Source of the DNA: Rhynchospora pubera
Lineage: Eukaryota > Streptophyta > Magnoliopsida > Poales > Cyperaceae
Length of the DNA: 64,000 nucleotides
Direction: 5' to 3'
Assembly: GCA_028095005.1 (NCBI GenBank)
Contig: CM051459.1
Coordinates: 3,091,190 to 3,155,189 of the forward strand
The notes below the pieces were generated by a model, which was not told the origin of the DNA, did not search any database, and saw only the letters and a list, made by a program, of their open reading frames with translations. Positions 21,072 to 32,500 of this stretch are shown here, in pieces. A program made the position numbers and the translations under genes. Each line of letters starts with the position of its first letter. The stretch's first letter is position 1.

Positions 21072-24000
21072 ATGATGCTTTCATTGTCGTCTCTTCTGAG
21101 GAGGCGGGGCTACGCATACGCTCCCTGCCGTTGTGCCGCGTCCGTGCGCCTCTTCTCTTCCACTCCGTCATCGTCATCAGAGCCAGGCACATGCCTGTGC
21201 CCGGGCTGCGGGATCCACATGCAGTCCGATTCCCCTTCGCTCCCCGGCTACTTCACCCTCCCTTCCCTTTCTGCTCTCCCCCGCTCATTCCCCTTCCTCT
21301 CCACCACTCTCAAGTCCGGCCTCCTCTCTCCCCATGTCGATCCAGACCCTGACCCAGACCCAGCACTCTCAAAGAAGCCCCTCGTTTGCGCTCGCTGCCA
21401 CTCCCTCCGCCACTACGGCCGCGTCAAGAACCCCTCCGCCGACCGCCTCCTCCCCGATTTCGACTTCCAGGCCGCCGTCGCCCCCCGCCTCGCCTCCCCC
21501 TGCGGCGCCCCCTCCCTCCTCCTCCTCCTCGCCGATGCTTCTGACTTCGACGGCTCCTTCCCCAGGGGCCTCGCCCGCCTCATTTCTGCCTCCCACCGCG
21601 CCCATGCCCATGCCTGGAAGGACGGCCAGCCTTCCAACTTGCCTCGCCCCTTGCTCGTCGTGTCCCGCGCTGATTTACTGCCCAAGCTCCCTCCTGCCCA
21701 GCTCGAAGAGTGGGCCCACACCAGAGCTCGCGCCGGAGGCCTCACTGCTCCCCTTGCCGGTGTCCATGTTACTAGTGCCCTGCGCAATTGGGGTGTCAGA
21801 GAGCTCCTGGACCGGGTGCATCATCTGGCTGGGCCCAGGGGGAATGTGTGGGCTGTGGGCTCACAGAATGTTGGTAAATCCACTTTGATCAATGCCATGG
21901 CCCAGTGGGGTCCTACAGCTGATAGTGGGGCCAGGCTGACAGAGTCCCCAGTGCCAGGGACAACATTGGGCACAGTCAGGGTGGATGGGGTGCTAGAGGG
22001 AAGAGCCAAGCTCTATGATACACCCGGGATACTCAATCCATGTCAGATCACAACCCGCCTTAACCAGGATGAGCAGAAGCTCGTCCATATTGGCAAACCT
22101 CTTCGACCTCGTACTTACCGCATTAAGGTATATAGCAAAATACCTTTCATTTTTAGTTTCAAAATTTTGTTTTTTGTGCACATACATGTAAAGCCATGGG
22201 CCTTGTGCTGCATAAATGGAAGTTGCTCGCACATAGGGGTATAATCTTTGACATATTTAAAAGGTTCTAGAATAATTTGCAATGTAACCTTTCAAAAACT
22301 GATTGGTGTATTAAGTTATACTGCCAAATTACTTGCTGTTGATTTGTCAATTATTGCCATGTAGAACATGGGTAAATCCACACTTGATCAATCATGCAAT
22401 ATTTAGTGCAGTGTGCATATGCATGTGTGTGCACGTTTTGTTGGGATGCTATATCAATAGCAAGTCGTTCTAGCTTAGTTTGCTGCCATAAAAACTTAGT
22501 AATTGTTTTGGGATGCTGTATATTTTAGATAAATAAGGGAGGAGTACAAACATCCCCTTCCATTTGCATCCTAGTCTCAAACACCCTCGCATTGTCAGTT
22601 TGAACAAATACCTCCTTGCTTTCTATATGAGCAATTGCAATTTGCCATTAAATATGTGAAAACTTTTAACATACATCCTTTTTTATTAGAAAAAAACTCA
22701 TATACTCCCATGTTATTTTGTGAAGTAAAAGTAATGTGTGTATGGCATGGTTTTCAATACCCTACCGGCATCCATACCGGTCAGTGACTGAAATCCAGTA
22801 TTTTCCCGAAATTTCCTGATATTTCCTCTCTAAATATCGGATACCGCCATTTCGGCCACTGTTCCGGTATCCGGTATTACCGGAATTTTCCGGTATGCGG
22901 TAGGGTATTGAAAACACTGATGTATGGTGAAAATTTTCTTTGAAACAATGGGTAGTGAAAATTTATCCTGCCACATGAAGACTAGCATTTTTTTTTCTAG
23001 TTGCAGTGTTGCAACATTGCTTCTTGTCTAAGATTGTAACTTTTTAGGAATTATCGATAAATTTGTTTGGCACCTTAAAGTTGTGCAATGTGATGGTTGG
23101 ATATAATTTCGGTTTGATGTGATGAGTTGCAATACAGCAATAAATTTGATTCTTAATGCCGAGCCTATTGAAATCAATGTTGATTTATGCTAGTTTAACA
23201 CTGAAAATGGGTGTATTTAAAACTTTGGAATTAAAAATGGGTGTATTTAAATTGTTTTTTAAGTGTATGTTTGAAACTTAAGGCTTTTTTTTCTGACAAA
23301 TTGAACAGGGAGGGTTTTGTAACTTTTTAGAAAATGCAGGGGGTATTTGTTCACTCTGAAAATTCAGGGGGGTCTTTGAAAGTTGAAACTCATATGCAAA
23401 TACCAGGAGGTGCTTTGGGCAACTGATTATTTTCTACGAGCAACATAATTATTTGTTAACTGACCAAATTGCCCTTCTAAGATATCAGAAAATCTCTGAG
23501 ATCTCTCCGACTAAATCTCATCAGTTCTCTCCTCCCCTCCACTGAAATTCTGAAAAACTTCAGTCTCTCATCCCTTCACTCTTGCCAGCTTATCTCCTGA
23601 TCTCCTCTCTCAACAATCAATATGCTCCATTCCACCTCCCTTCCCTCCAGCTTATGCACTCATTTATTCCTTTTTCAATTTGTGAATTCAAAGACATCTC
23701 ACAGTCATTTTTTTTTCTATGCCTTCTACAAATCCTTTGTATTTGGGATTATAGACCACTAGAACTTTTCTCTTTTTCTTGCTTTACCCACAACCCTTGA
23801 AACCTCTGTACAACTTTTTATTTAATGAAAATTTGCTAGTTGGCTATCGCCAACCAGCCCTCAAAAAAAATACAATTCCTTTGTCTCCATGCCGTTATAA
23901 CCCTCTAGTTTGGACCTTTCTCTTATCAATTTAGTCAATTTGAACTTTGAATTGCTATTTCAAAAAACTGAGTTTAATGGTGGCTTAATTTTGAACATGG

Positions 24001-27000
24001 ATTGATATCAGCCAACTATTCTAAATTAGCACTTATTCAATATTTGATTGTGATAGAAATGGCTTTATGCAAGAAAAAATATGCAAATAGCATTTCTCAT
24101 AATATTTTCTTTATGAATTTTGGCATCACACAGACTCATTGGTCATTTATAGAATAGGTGAAGGTGCTGATGTCATGGCATTGATTAGCAGCAGCGGTCA
24201 GAAGTTTCGGGAATTATCTTTTAACAAAAAATTTAGAAAAGAAGGAAATTACGATTAAGGAAATAAATTAGAGTAATAAATCTTGATTGATATTAAGGAC
24301 AATTTAGACAACAACAACAACAACTAAGCTTTTTGTCCCAAACTAATTGGGGTAGGCTAGAAAGAAACCCAACAAGAGAACACATCCAAGAACAAGAACA
24401 AAACAAAAAAAAAAAAAAAAAAAAAATACAAAACCTAAAAATACTAATAGTAAGACTAGCCATACTAATAATAATACCTCTAATAATAATAGTAATAGTA
24501 GAAACCTAGACCTCGACCGTGACCTAATAGAGGGACCTACAAACCTATGGCATCGCTCCTACCCCTAAGTTCCTACGTCATGGCTCCGGTACATGAATTG
24601 CTAACTTCCAAGCGCTCCTATCGATCGCCAACTCCTTGGAGACGTTCCATTCTTTAAGGTCTCTTTTCACCGCTTCTTCCCATGTCAATCTTGGTCTCCC
24701 TCTCCCCCTGCGGGTGTTCTCGAAATGATTAAGAATTCCGATACGTACCGGTGCCTCTGGAGGTCTGCGTTGGATATGTCCAAACCATCTCAAACGATGT
24801 TGGATCAACTTCTCCTCTATTGGTGCGACCCCAACCATATCTCGTATGTCATCATTTCTAATCCGATCTTTCCTCGTGTGACCGCAGATCCACCTCAACA
24901 TACGCATCTCAGCTACACTCATCTTCTGGACATGTCGTCTTTTAGTAGCCCAACATTCTGCGCCATACAACATCGCAGGTCTAATCGCTGTCCTGTAGAA
25001 CTTGCCTTTTAGCTTCTGCGGGACTTTCTTATCGCATAGGACGCCTGAAGCTTGTCGCCATTTCACCCACCCCGCTCTTATCCTGTGACTAACATCTTCA
25101 TCTATCTCGCCATCGCTCTGCAGCATCGACCCTAAATATCGAAAAGTATCTTTCGTAGGTACTACCTGCCCGTCTAGACAGACATCTCCGTCCACTGGTC
25201 GTATTCCACTAAACTCACACCCCATATACTCCGTCTTAGTTCTACTAAGCCTAAACCCTTTGGACTCTAGAGTTCGTCTCCACAATTCCAATTTTCTATC
25301 GACCTCCGTCCTACTCTCATCGACTAACACCACATCGTCCGCAAAGAGCATACACCAAGGAATCTCTTCCTGTATATCCTTCGTGATCTCATCCATCACT
25401 AAGGCAAAAATATACGGGCTCAAAGCTGATCCCTGATGTAGTCCTATTTTAATAGGAAAGTCACTAGTTACACTATCACATGTCCTGATGCAAGTAACGA
25501 CACCATCATACATGTCTTGGATGAGGGTAACATACTTTGTGGGGACTTTTTTCTTTTCTAGTGCCCACCACATAACTTTCCTTGGCACTTTGTCGTATGC
25601 TTTCTCCAAATCAATGAAAACCATATGTAGATCCTTCTTTCGCTCCCGATATCTCTCCATCAATTGCCTTATTAGGAAGATGGCCTCCATGGTTGACCTC
25701 CCAGGCATAAAACCAAATTGGTTTTTCGAAACGTTTGTCATCCGTCTCAAGCGATGTTCTATCACTCTCTCCCAAAGCTTCATTGTATGACTCATAAGCT
25801 TAATCCCTCTATAGTTTGTACAGCTTTGAGCATCCCCTTTATTCTTGAAGATTGGTACTAGAGTGCTTCTCCTCCACGCATCTGGCATCCTATTTGATCG
25901 GAAAATGCTATTGAATAGTTTGGTTAACCAAACTACAGCCACATCTCCGAGGCACCTCCATACTTCGATTGGTATGTTATCAGGTCCTAGAGCCTTACCT
26001 ACTTTCATTCGTTTTAAGGCTTCTTTCACCTCGGACTCTTGAATTCTCCTAACAAAACGTCTATTGGAGTCATCAAAGGAGTCGTTCAACACAATTCCTA
26101 AGTCGTCATCCTCTCCATTGAATAACTTGTTGAAGTAATCCCTCCACCTATTCTTGATCTCGTCGTCCCTCACTAAAAGCCTATCAGTCTCGTCCTTGAT
26201 GCACTTCACTTGGTTTAAGTCTCTCGTCTTCCTATCTCGAAGCTTGGCTATCTTATACACGTCCTTCTCACCCTCCTTCGTACTCAGCTTCTGGTATAGA
26301 TCCTCATAAGCCCGACCTCTTGCTTCGCTCACAGCTTTCTTTGCATTCTTCTTGGCCAATTTGTACTTCTGCGCATTGTCGTCGGTCTTGTCATGGTGCA
26401 AGCGTTTGTAGCATTCTTTCTTTTCTTTAATAGCTTTCTGCACTTCGTCGTTCCACCACCACGTATCTTTGGGTTCGCGGTTGCTTCCTCTAGTAACTCC
26501 AAGCACTTCCGTAGCTACCTTTTGAATGCTAGCCGACATATCTTCCCACATCTTGTTTGCTTCTTCACTTGCTTTCCACGGACCTTCTTCAATCATTCTG
26601 CCCCTAAAAGTATGAGACACGTCTCCTTTGAGCTTCCACCACTTCGTCTTCACAACTCGAGCGCCTCTACCTACTCTAGAACGCAGCGGAAAGCGAAAAT
26701 CAGCAACCACAAGTTTGTGTTGTGAGACGACACATTCCCCAGGTATAACCTTGCAATCCATGCAGGCTCGTCTGTCCTCTCTCCTAGCAAGAACAAAATC
26801 AATCTGGGAAAAGTGTTGGGCACTACTAAAGGTAACTAAGTGGGATTGTCTTTTTCTAAAGAAGGTGTTAGCTATCATGAGGTCGTAAGCTATGGCCAAG
26901 TTCAAGAAGTCCTCACCTTCTTGGTTCCTATCGCCATACCCAAAACCCCCATGCACCCTCTCAAACCCTCCACTAGTTTCACCTACATGTCCATTGAAGT

Positions 27001-28643
27001 CTCCTCCGATGAAGAGCTTTTCAGTGGTTGGCACACTTCTAATCATACCATCTAAATCTTCCCAGAATTGGATTTTGATGGATTCACTTAGTCCTACTTG
27101 TGGTGCATAAGCACTAATGACGTTCAAAACTAAGTCCTCCAAAACTAGCTTCACTAGAATGATCCTATCCCCTTGTCTCCGCACGTCGACAACTCCACTC
27201 TTAAGGCTCTTGTCGATTAAGATACCTACTCCATTCCTGCCCCGTTCTTTTCCAGTGTACCACAGCTTGAAACCGGTGTTCTCCACTTCCTTTGCTTTTT
27301 GGCCCGTCCACTTTGTCTCTTGTACGCACAAGATGTTCACACGCCTCCTAATCGCCGTATCCACTAACTCTCTTAACTTTCCTGTTAGAGATCCTACATT
27401 CCAACTACCTAAACGAATCCTACTCTCACTGACTATCTTCCTTGCCCCCCGCACCCGTCGTGAAAAGTGCGAAGACCCTTGCTTACTTGCCACTACATCC
27501 GGGCGCTGATGTAGCGCGCCACTAAGGGAGTGACGATCCGGCCCTTGCTCACTTATCACCTTATCCGGGTTCCGATAAGGCGCGCCACTAAAGGGGTGGC
27601 GACCCGGCCCTTGCTCATTTATCATCTCATCCGGGTTCCGATAAGACGCGTCGCTAAGAGGGTTACGCCCCAACGAAAAGTAATTGGGTTTCATTTCCAT
27701 AGAGATGACTGGGATTTTTACGTTGGCTCGCCTAGCCTATCACAACCCTCCTCCTTTTACCCGGGCTTGGGACCGGGCTATACTAAACAATGCAACCAAA
27801 GCATTTCCCCAAATATATGTTGCTCCAAGAAAAATTTCCGCTGCCCAAAGCATTTCCCCAAATACCAGCAGGTATTTTACTAATCTAATAAAAAAAAAAG
27901 AAAGAGAAGCAAAAGAGAATTTCAATGCCTTGTATTCAATGCTGATTAAAAGAGAGCATTTGATTTGGCTAACAGGTGGGGCAATCTATACATGTTGGAG
28001 GACTGGTGAGGATGGATATAGAGGAACTGACAGTTGGATCAGTGTATGTGACGGTTTGGGCATCGGCTCTCCTGCCACTCCACATGGGTCAAACCCAACA
28101 CACGACCTCCTTTCTTCAAACTCACTTTGGTTTGCAGTTACAGGTTCGTGCACCCTTAACTAGTCATTAATTTGATTCTTTTTTAAAAATGCATGGCTCT
28201 GATCTATACTCACCTCCACTGATCCTCTATTCAAAATCATGCTCTGAGAATGGAAGTTTTCCCAATTGTTGCAGCCTCCAATAGGGAAGGACCGTGTAAA
28301 GGAGCTCGGCAAATGGGTCAGGAAGGAGTTTACTTTGTGTGGCAACAGCTGGGATTCTAACTGTGTGGACATTGCTGTGTCAGGTCTTGGCTGGTTTGGC
28401 ATCAGCCTCAAAGGAGAAGCTGTGTTAGGTTTGTGGACTTATGATGGGGTAGAGGTTCTTTCTAGGAGCCCTCTCATACACACCAGGGCTGCATATTTTG
28501 AAGAGCACGGCTTCTCTGTCTCTAAGATTGTCTCTCAGGCTGACAGAGCATCTGATAAAATCAAACAGACAAACAAATCTCGCAGAAAATTTGATGATGG
28601 AAATGTGGCCAAGTCTTCTTCTAATGCAATTGTGGATGCTTGA
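21072..28643 (+). CDS. Circularly permuted GTPase, BPG2/YqeH-like, organellar
   Basis: Exons 21072-22127, 27976-28143 and 28275-28643, all in phase, give 530 residues and a TGA stop. I start at ATG 21072; the upstream frame has only a TTG. The N-terminus (LLRRRGYAYAPCRCAASVRL) looks like a plastid or mitochondrial presequence. A zinc finger follows (CPGCG near residue 44, CARC near 108). The G motifs are in permuted order: G4 SRADLL (about 195), then G1 GSQNVGKST (about 265), then G3 DTPG (about 315), as in YqeH, NOA1 and BPG2. The AGPRGNVW, VPGTTLG and RLNQDE blocks resemble BPG2, which acts in chloroplast rRNA processing and ribosome assembly; the role here is inferred. The sequence around G2 is TESPVPGTTLG. 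Exon 1 is clearly GC-rich against AT-rich flanks. Intron 1 (5848 bp) holds a MITE and an antisense LINE. Confidence 0.9.
22746..22919. mobile_element. hAT-like MITE in intron 1 of the GTPase gene
   Basis: GTTTTCAATACCCTACCG (22750-22767) is the exact reverse complement of 22898-22915. Extending the ends gives CATGG...CACTG, a hAT-type CAGTG terminus with two changes on the left. The flanking 8-mers GTGTATGG (22738-22745) and ATGTATGG (22920-22927) match at 7 of 8 positions, the duplication length expected for hAT. The interior is rich in TACCGG/CCGGTA units. Confidence 0.82.
22928..24307. other. Intron 1 of the GTPase gene, left of the LINE
   Basis: AT-rich intron sequence. The open frame at 23582-23800 is pyrimidine-rich and lacks recognisable content. 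No other element boundary was seen. Confidence 0.55.
24578..27700 (-). CDS. LINE endonuclease-reverse transcriptase ORF
   Basis: 1040 codons from ATG 27700 to TGA 24578 without interruption. After an N-terminal region with three 22-residue repeats come an apurinic-type endonuclease (GSWNVGSL, VQETKW, SAYAPQ, GDFNGHVG, SQIDF, SQHKLVVADF; about residues 95-340) and a reverse transcriptase (NYRGIKLMS, NQFGFMPGRST, FIDLEKAYDKVPR, GLHQGSALSP, and the catalytic FADDVVL; about 540-830). The C-terminal part (RMLRWICGHTRKDRIRN, LRWFGHIQRRP) is typical of plant RTE proteins. Every key residue I can check is present, so the copy may be recent or active. It would supply nicking and target-primed reverse transcription. 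Confidence 0.93.
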   Translation of the reverse strand: MEMKPNYFSLGRNPLSDASYRNPDEMINEQGPGRHPFSGAPYRNPDKVISEQGPDRHSLSGALHQRPDVVASKQGSSHFSRRVRGARKIVSESRIRLGSWNVGSLTGKLRELVDTAIRRRVNILCVQETKWTGQKAKEVENTGFKLWYTGKERGRNGVGILIDKSLKSGVVDVRRQGDRIILVKLVLEDLVLNVISAYAPQVGLSESIKIQFWEDLDGMIRSVPTTEKLFIGGDFNGHVGETSGGFERVHGGFGYGDRNQEGEDFLNLAIAYDLMIANTFFRKRQSHLVTFSSAQHFSQIDFVLARREDRRACMDCKVIPGECVVSQHKLVVADFRFPLRSRVGRGARVVKTKWWKLKGDVSHTFRGRMIEEGPWKASEEANKMWEDMSASIQKVATEVLGVTRGSNREPKDTWWWNDEVQKAIKEKKECYKRLHHDKTDDNAQKYKLAKKNAKKAVSEARGRAYEDLYQKLSTKEGEKDVYKIAKLRDRKTRDLNQVKCIKDETDRLLVRDDEIKNRWRDYFNKLFNGEDDDLGIVLNDSFDDSNRRFVRRIQESEVKEALKRMKVGKALGPDNIPIEVWRCLGDVAVVWLTKLFNSIFRSNRMPDAWRRSTLVPIFKNKGDAQSCTNYRGIKLMSHTMKLWERVIEHRLRRMTNVSKNQFGFMPGRSTMEAIFLIRQLMERYRERKKDLHMVFIDLEKAYDKVPRKVMWWALEKKKVPTKYVTLIQDMYDGVVTCIRTCDSVTSDFPIKIGLHQGSALSPYIFALVMDEITKDIQEEIPWCMLFADDVVLVDESRTEVDRKLELWRRTLESKGFRLSRTKTEYMGCEFSGIRPVDGDVCLDGQVVPTKDTFRYLGSMLQSDGEIDEDVSHRIRAGWVKWRQASGVLCDKKVPQKLKGKFYRTAIRPAMLYGAECWATKRRHVQKMSVAEMRMLRWICGHTRKDRIRNDDIRDMVGVAPIEEKLIQHRLRWFGHIQRRPPEAPVRIGILNHFENTRRGRGRPRLTWEEAVKRDLKEWNVSKELAIDRSAWKLAIHVPEP
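27476..27673 (-). repeat. Three 66-bp tandem units in the 5' part of the LINE ORF
   Basis: Units at about 27476-27541, 27542-27607 and 27608-27673, each beginning CCCTTGCT and holding TCCGGG...GCGCGCC on the plus strand. Being a multiple of three they keep the frame and encode three copies of a 22-residue segment (core YRNPDEMINEQGPGRHPFSG). Confidence 0.88.
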
Positions 28644-29546
28644 CAGGTACAGTAAGACATGGTTTTGGACCTCAGTTTTGCAAAAGTTCAGTTTTTCCTT
28701 TTTTTTTTTTTGTAAAAGTTGAAAAGTTATACATTTTTTTTATATTCATTTATTGTGCCGATAATTCATGTTTCGTAAATTATGGATAGTTTAATGAGAG
28801 GTCTGTAATCACTCATTCACACTTTCACCACTATAAAATGAAAAATGGGAATCATTTAAAAACGTTTGGAAATAATTAAGACTTTCGTGTATGAATGGAC
28901 TGATTAGGTAACAGACATATATAAAAGCAAAGCCTGGCGGACTGATTATACTAAATGATGCACATCAGATTCTTTTCTTTATGTGGCCTGGATGTGCAAA
29001 AAGTAAACATGAATTAATATTTACAATAAAATTCGTATGTACGTATTAACGTATATAAAAAAAAAGATAAACCAGATTTATATAAAGATAATTAATTACA
29101 CTTTCTTAGTAGTTGCATAGTATAACATTCGGAGGTATTTATGGTTTTCAGCATTGTTAATTAGTACCTTATTTTCATCTATTACTACGCTGTTGCAATA
29201 TTTTACTCCTGGTTAGCAAACGATTGTATCAAGTCCGCGAAAGTCCCAAATTATCTAGGACTGAGTCGCAGTCCTTAACATTGCATTTTGTATTGACGCT
29301 CTTTATAACCACTTATTAAAAGTAACCTAAATAATGATGCCATGATTACGTGAGAATTAGGTGACACGAAAACTTTTATATCACTATTTTCATTTTCCTC
29401 CTAGTGAGGAGTATCACTTGACCTCATGACTACCTAGTAAAACAAGCGAAACATGTAATAATACTGGAATTGACAAAGAAATATACATTGAACATAGTTC
29501 GATAATTACAAAGGTTGTTTTGCTTCATTTCACTCGGTACTTCCAA
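28644..29546. other. Intergenic between two convergent genes
   Basis: Holds the 3' untranslated regions of the GTPase gene (plus) and the CRM gene (minus). AT-rich; no ORF or repeat that I can support. Confidence 0.6.
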
Positions 29547-32500
29547 TCATAGTGTTCCTTCGATCAGATTATCATAATCCTCATCTTCACTGGAATATGT
29601 TTTAAGATAGGCCTCCTCCCCCTCTTCCTGCAACAACAACAACAGCAATATAGTTTTCTATGATCAAAAAGGACATTACCCTAATGTTTTATCAATAAAT
29701 AAGAAAAATAGAATAGCATATCAAGACATACATCAATGTCATCTTCATTGTCAGAGAACAAAGTATCATTAACTTGCTTTCCACCTGTCCTCATTTGCTC
29801 CTGCATAGGACATAGCCCCAATTTTAGCTAATAAATTGAAGAAATTTCCAGCAAGGAGACAAGGTGAAACCACAAATAAATAAAAAAAAGAATGAAAACT
29901 TACAATAAAAATGGAGTTTAGGATCCATTAACAATGCTTTATCTTGTGACCTTGATAATGCTTTCCCAAAACAATTTAATAAAAGTTGTTTAAAGTGAAG
30001 TTTATAGATATAGGTAGTCTTTTAGATTGGTTGCTTATCATTTCATGCATATTAAATGTCATTCGACTTTTCCATTAGAGTACATAAAATGTGGACTCTT
30101 GCAATTTTCAACTCGTTTGATGAAACTATAAATCCACCAAACATCATCAGTTTTCATGTGTATGACATACACACAGCACCGGTCACTTTTAAATTGTCAA
30201 ACTTCAAGAGTACAATAGCTGTTGTCAAAGTTGCCAAACTAAATCATTGTCCATGGATCCCCCCACCCCAACAACCAGCTCCCCAAAAAAGTAAAAATAA
30301 ATAATAATAAGTAAATATAAAAAAAATGAATCCATACTAGTTGAGCTTTCATTGTCTGAATTTTTTCTTGCAGCTCCAACATATAATGCTTCAGTGCCTG
30401 ACAATCCAATTCCAGGAAGGAAATTTAAGACATCAATATAAATCAATATATATATTTGTTTTTGCAAAGGAAGAAAAAAAATTGTGGAGCTTAAGTAGTA
30501 TTATTATTATTACTATTATTAGCATTATATTTATTCTACCTCGCGTCTCTGGAGCTCAATAGCGCGTTCCAAAGCTTGCTTCCTGGTGAGAAGATTCTTG
30601 GGCCTCAAAATGTGGGGCCTACGGTAGTTTTTACCACGATAAAGTATGATGGCATAACCTTTTGTGGTCTTATCAAGTGAGATCAAAACTCCGCCACTCT
30701 CTGCCTCAAGAGAGATAGCAATATGCTTCACTTTTGCAAAGCTCTTTCTTTCAACAATTACTTTAACCAACTCTTTGTGTTTCCAGTTCAAATGTATGTT
30801 ATGTACTGTCCCATCAAAAACCTCCCTTCTCCCTGCAACAACACGTATAAATCAAAAGGAAAATAACAAATGTGTTGGTTTTATGCATACACGTTTTACA
30901 AGTCAAAAATTATAAACTAAGGCGAGGATCCTACTAATATTATGTGTGGCTCAGAAACAAAGAATCATATTGGATCATACAAAATCATCAAACAGTACAT
31001 CTTATTACTTCTAAATTTGGTTTAAAGGCATAAAAGGAGAAAACAAGATGAGAACTGAAGGAAATTACATACCAAGAGATATAAAGGCTTTCATTTTAAG
31101 ACCAATTAACCGAAACTTGGCTCGCTCCTCATCCGTAACAGTCTCTAAATCAGATGGAAGTTGTGTGGGAACAAGGGCCTTTTGAACTTTGGCCAACGCC
31201 CTATCTGCTTTTGCAAATTTCATCTTTGCCTGATAAGAGAAGACAAGAGCATACATTGTTACAGCCAAAAAGTGCATTGAATTTTGCTATCCAAAATGCA
31301 CAAAAGCACAGAAAATAAACTCACAAGATAGAGCTTTCTCTCCAAGCAGCGAACAAGAGAAACATGCTTAGACACAGCCAAATCTCTCCTCATCTCTTCT
31401 CTTTCCTCTTCACTTATCAAATGGTGGCTGTTGCCCCATTTTGATGCAGCCTCAGTTGTTTCTGTTAGTGTGCCAGCAACAGAATGCCCCTTGACTGATC
31501 TACTGTCATAAAACAATGAATCAAGTGCCTTCTGTCGAGACAGTTCTTCATCATCCTGCCTAGTTACCACCTGGTGCTGCTTGTCCACCAAGGCTGCCCT
31601 GACAGACGGGCTCAGAAAGTCATTCCCTCTGTACAATACTATGTACTCTTTATTCCGAGACAATAGCGTCGCTCCTGTCAATTTCTGCATGCCATGCCAC
31701 AACCAATAGCCAAGTGTATTCAGGGGCAATAAGGAACAACATAATACATGAAAATTGGTGAGTAAAATAAAGAAGGATAAAAGAAGGAGAAACAGAAAAC
31801 CTTGATTTCCTCTGCCATTCTCTCATTTGAAGTATTCGGCAAAGCTCGCTTGATGGCTATCTTAGCAATAGCACTCTTTTCCCACAACTTAACTATGGCT
31901 GCTGCTAGTCCCTGGTGCTCCCTATTTCTACCTGTTTTAATTCTAGTATAGCATTAATGAATCATGGGATCCACATGTGAAATATCAACAAAAAGCATGA
32001 TACCTAGAGCAAAATGAGGTGGCATGCTTCTCGCAAGTTGGCGGAGTGCAGTCATCTCGGCATCCCTCAGCGACCTCCTTGCCTTGTGTGGCAACATCCG
32101 ATATGGTGGATTGTAACCAGGTATCCGACCCGGCAGCAAATCAGCATCCACCGGAATGGGGTCCCTACCGGACCAATCCTTGTATCTTGGGCCCAGCTCA
32201 TCCAGCAAGCTCTCAATGTCTGCATCTGTTGCAGATATTGATTCACAACTCAAATTGGGACGGTCAAACAAGGGCTTCTTCTCAGGAAAAACTACTTCAT
32301 TCCCAATTTGATTTTGGTTGCTAGTGACTGATTTGGAAGTAGCATATGATTTCACGCAAGAAAACTCGTAGCCCATTCCTCTGTATAAAACTACAGACCT
32401 GCCAGACCTCCATATCACTATGCCACCAGTCTTACCCTGGGAAGCATAACATCCATAGTTCAATTGAATTGTTATTTAATTTCCGTTTTTTTAAATGAAA

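Larger units (their letters stand above)
24308..27783 (-). mobile_element. RTE-type non-LTR retrotransposon (LINE), near full length
   Basis: On the minus strand the element runs from about 27783 (5' end, CCCGGTCCCAAGCCCGGG region) through one long ORF to a 3' end near 24308, GGGACAAAAAGCTTAGTTG followed by (TTG)n. A TTG tail, a single ORF and absence of RNase H fit plant RTE elements. It lies antisense in the first intron of the GTPase gene. The 5' boundary is approximate and I found no clear target duplication. The 3' region has an A-run at 24404-24426 and TAA-rich sequence. Confidence 0.85.

Noticed and set aside
21133..21888. 251-codon plus-strand ORF overlapping the GTPase exon
   Set aside because: Pro/Ser-rich shadow of the GC-rich exon in another frame; the GTPase frame carries all family motifs.
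23440..23880. Independent gene or first exon inside intron 1 of the GTPase gene
   Set aside because: Pyrimidine-rich with a short ORF (23582-23800), no domain and no splice structure that I could support.
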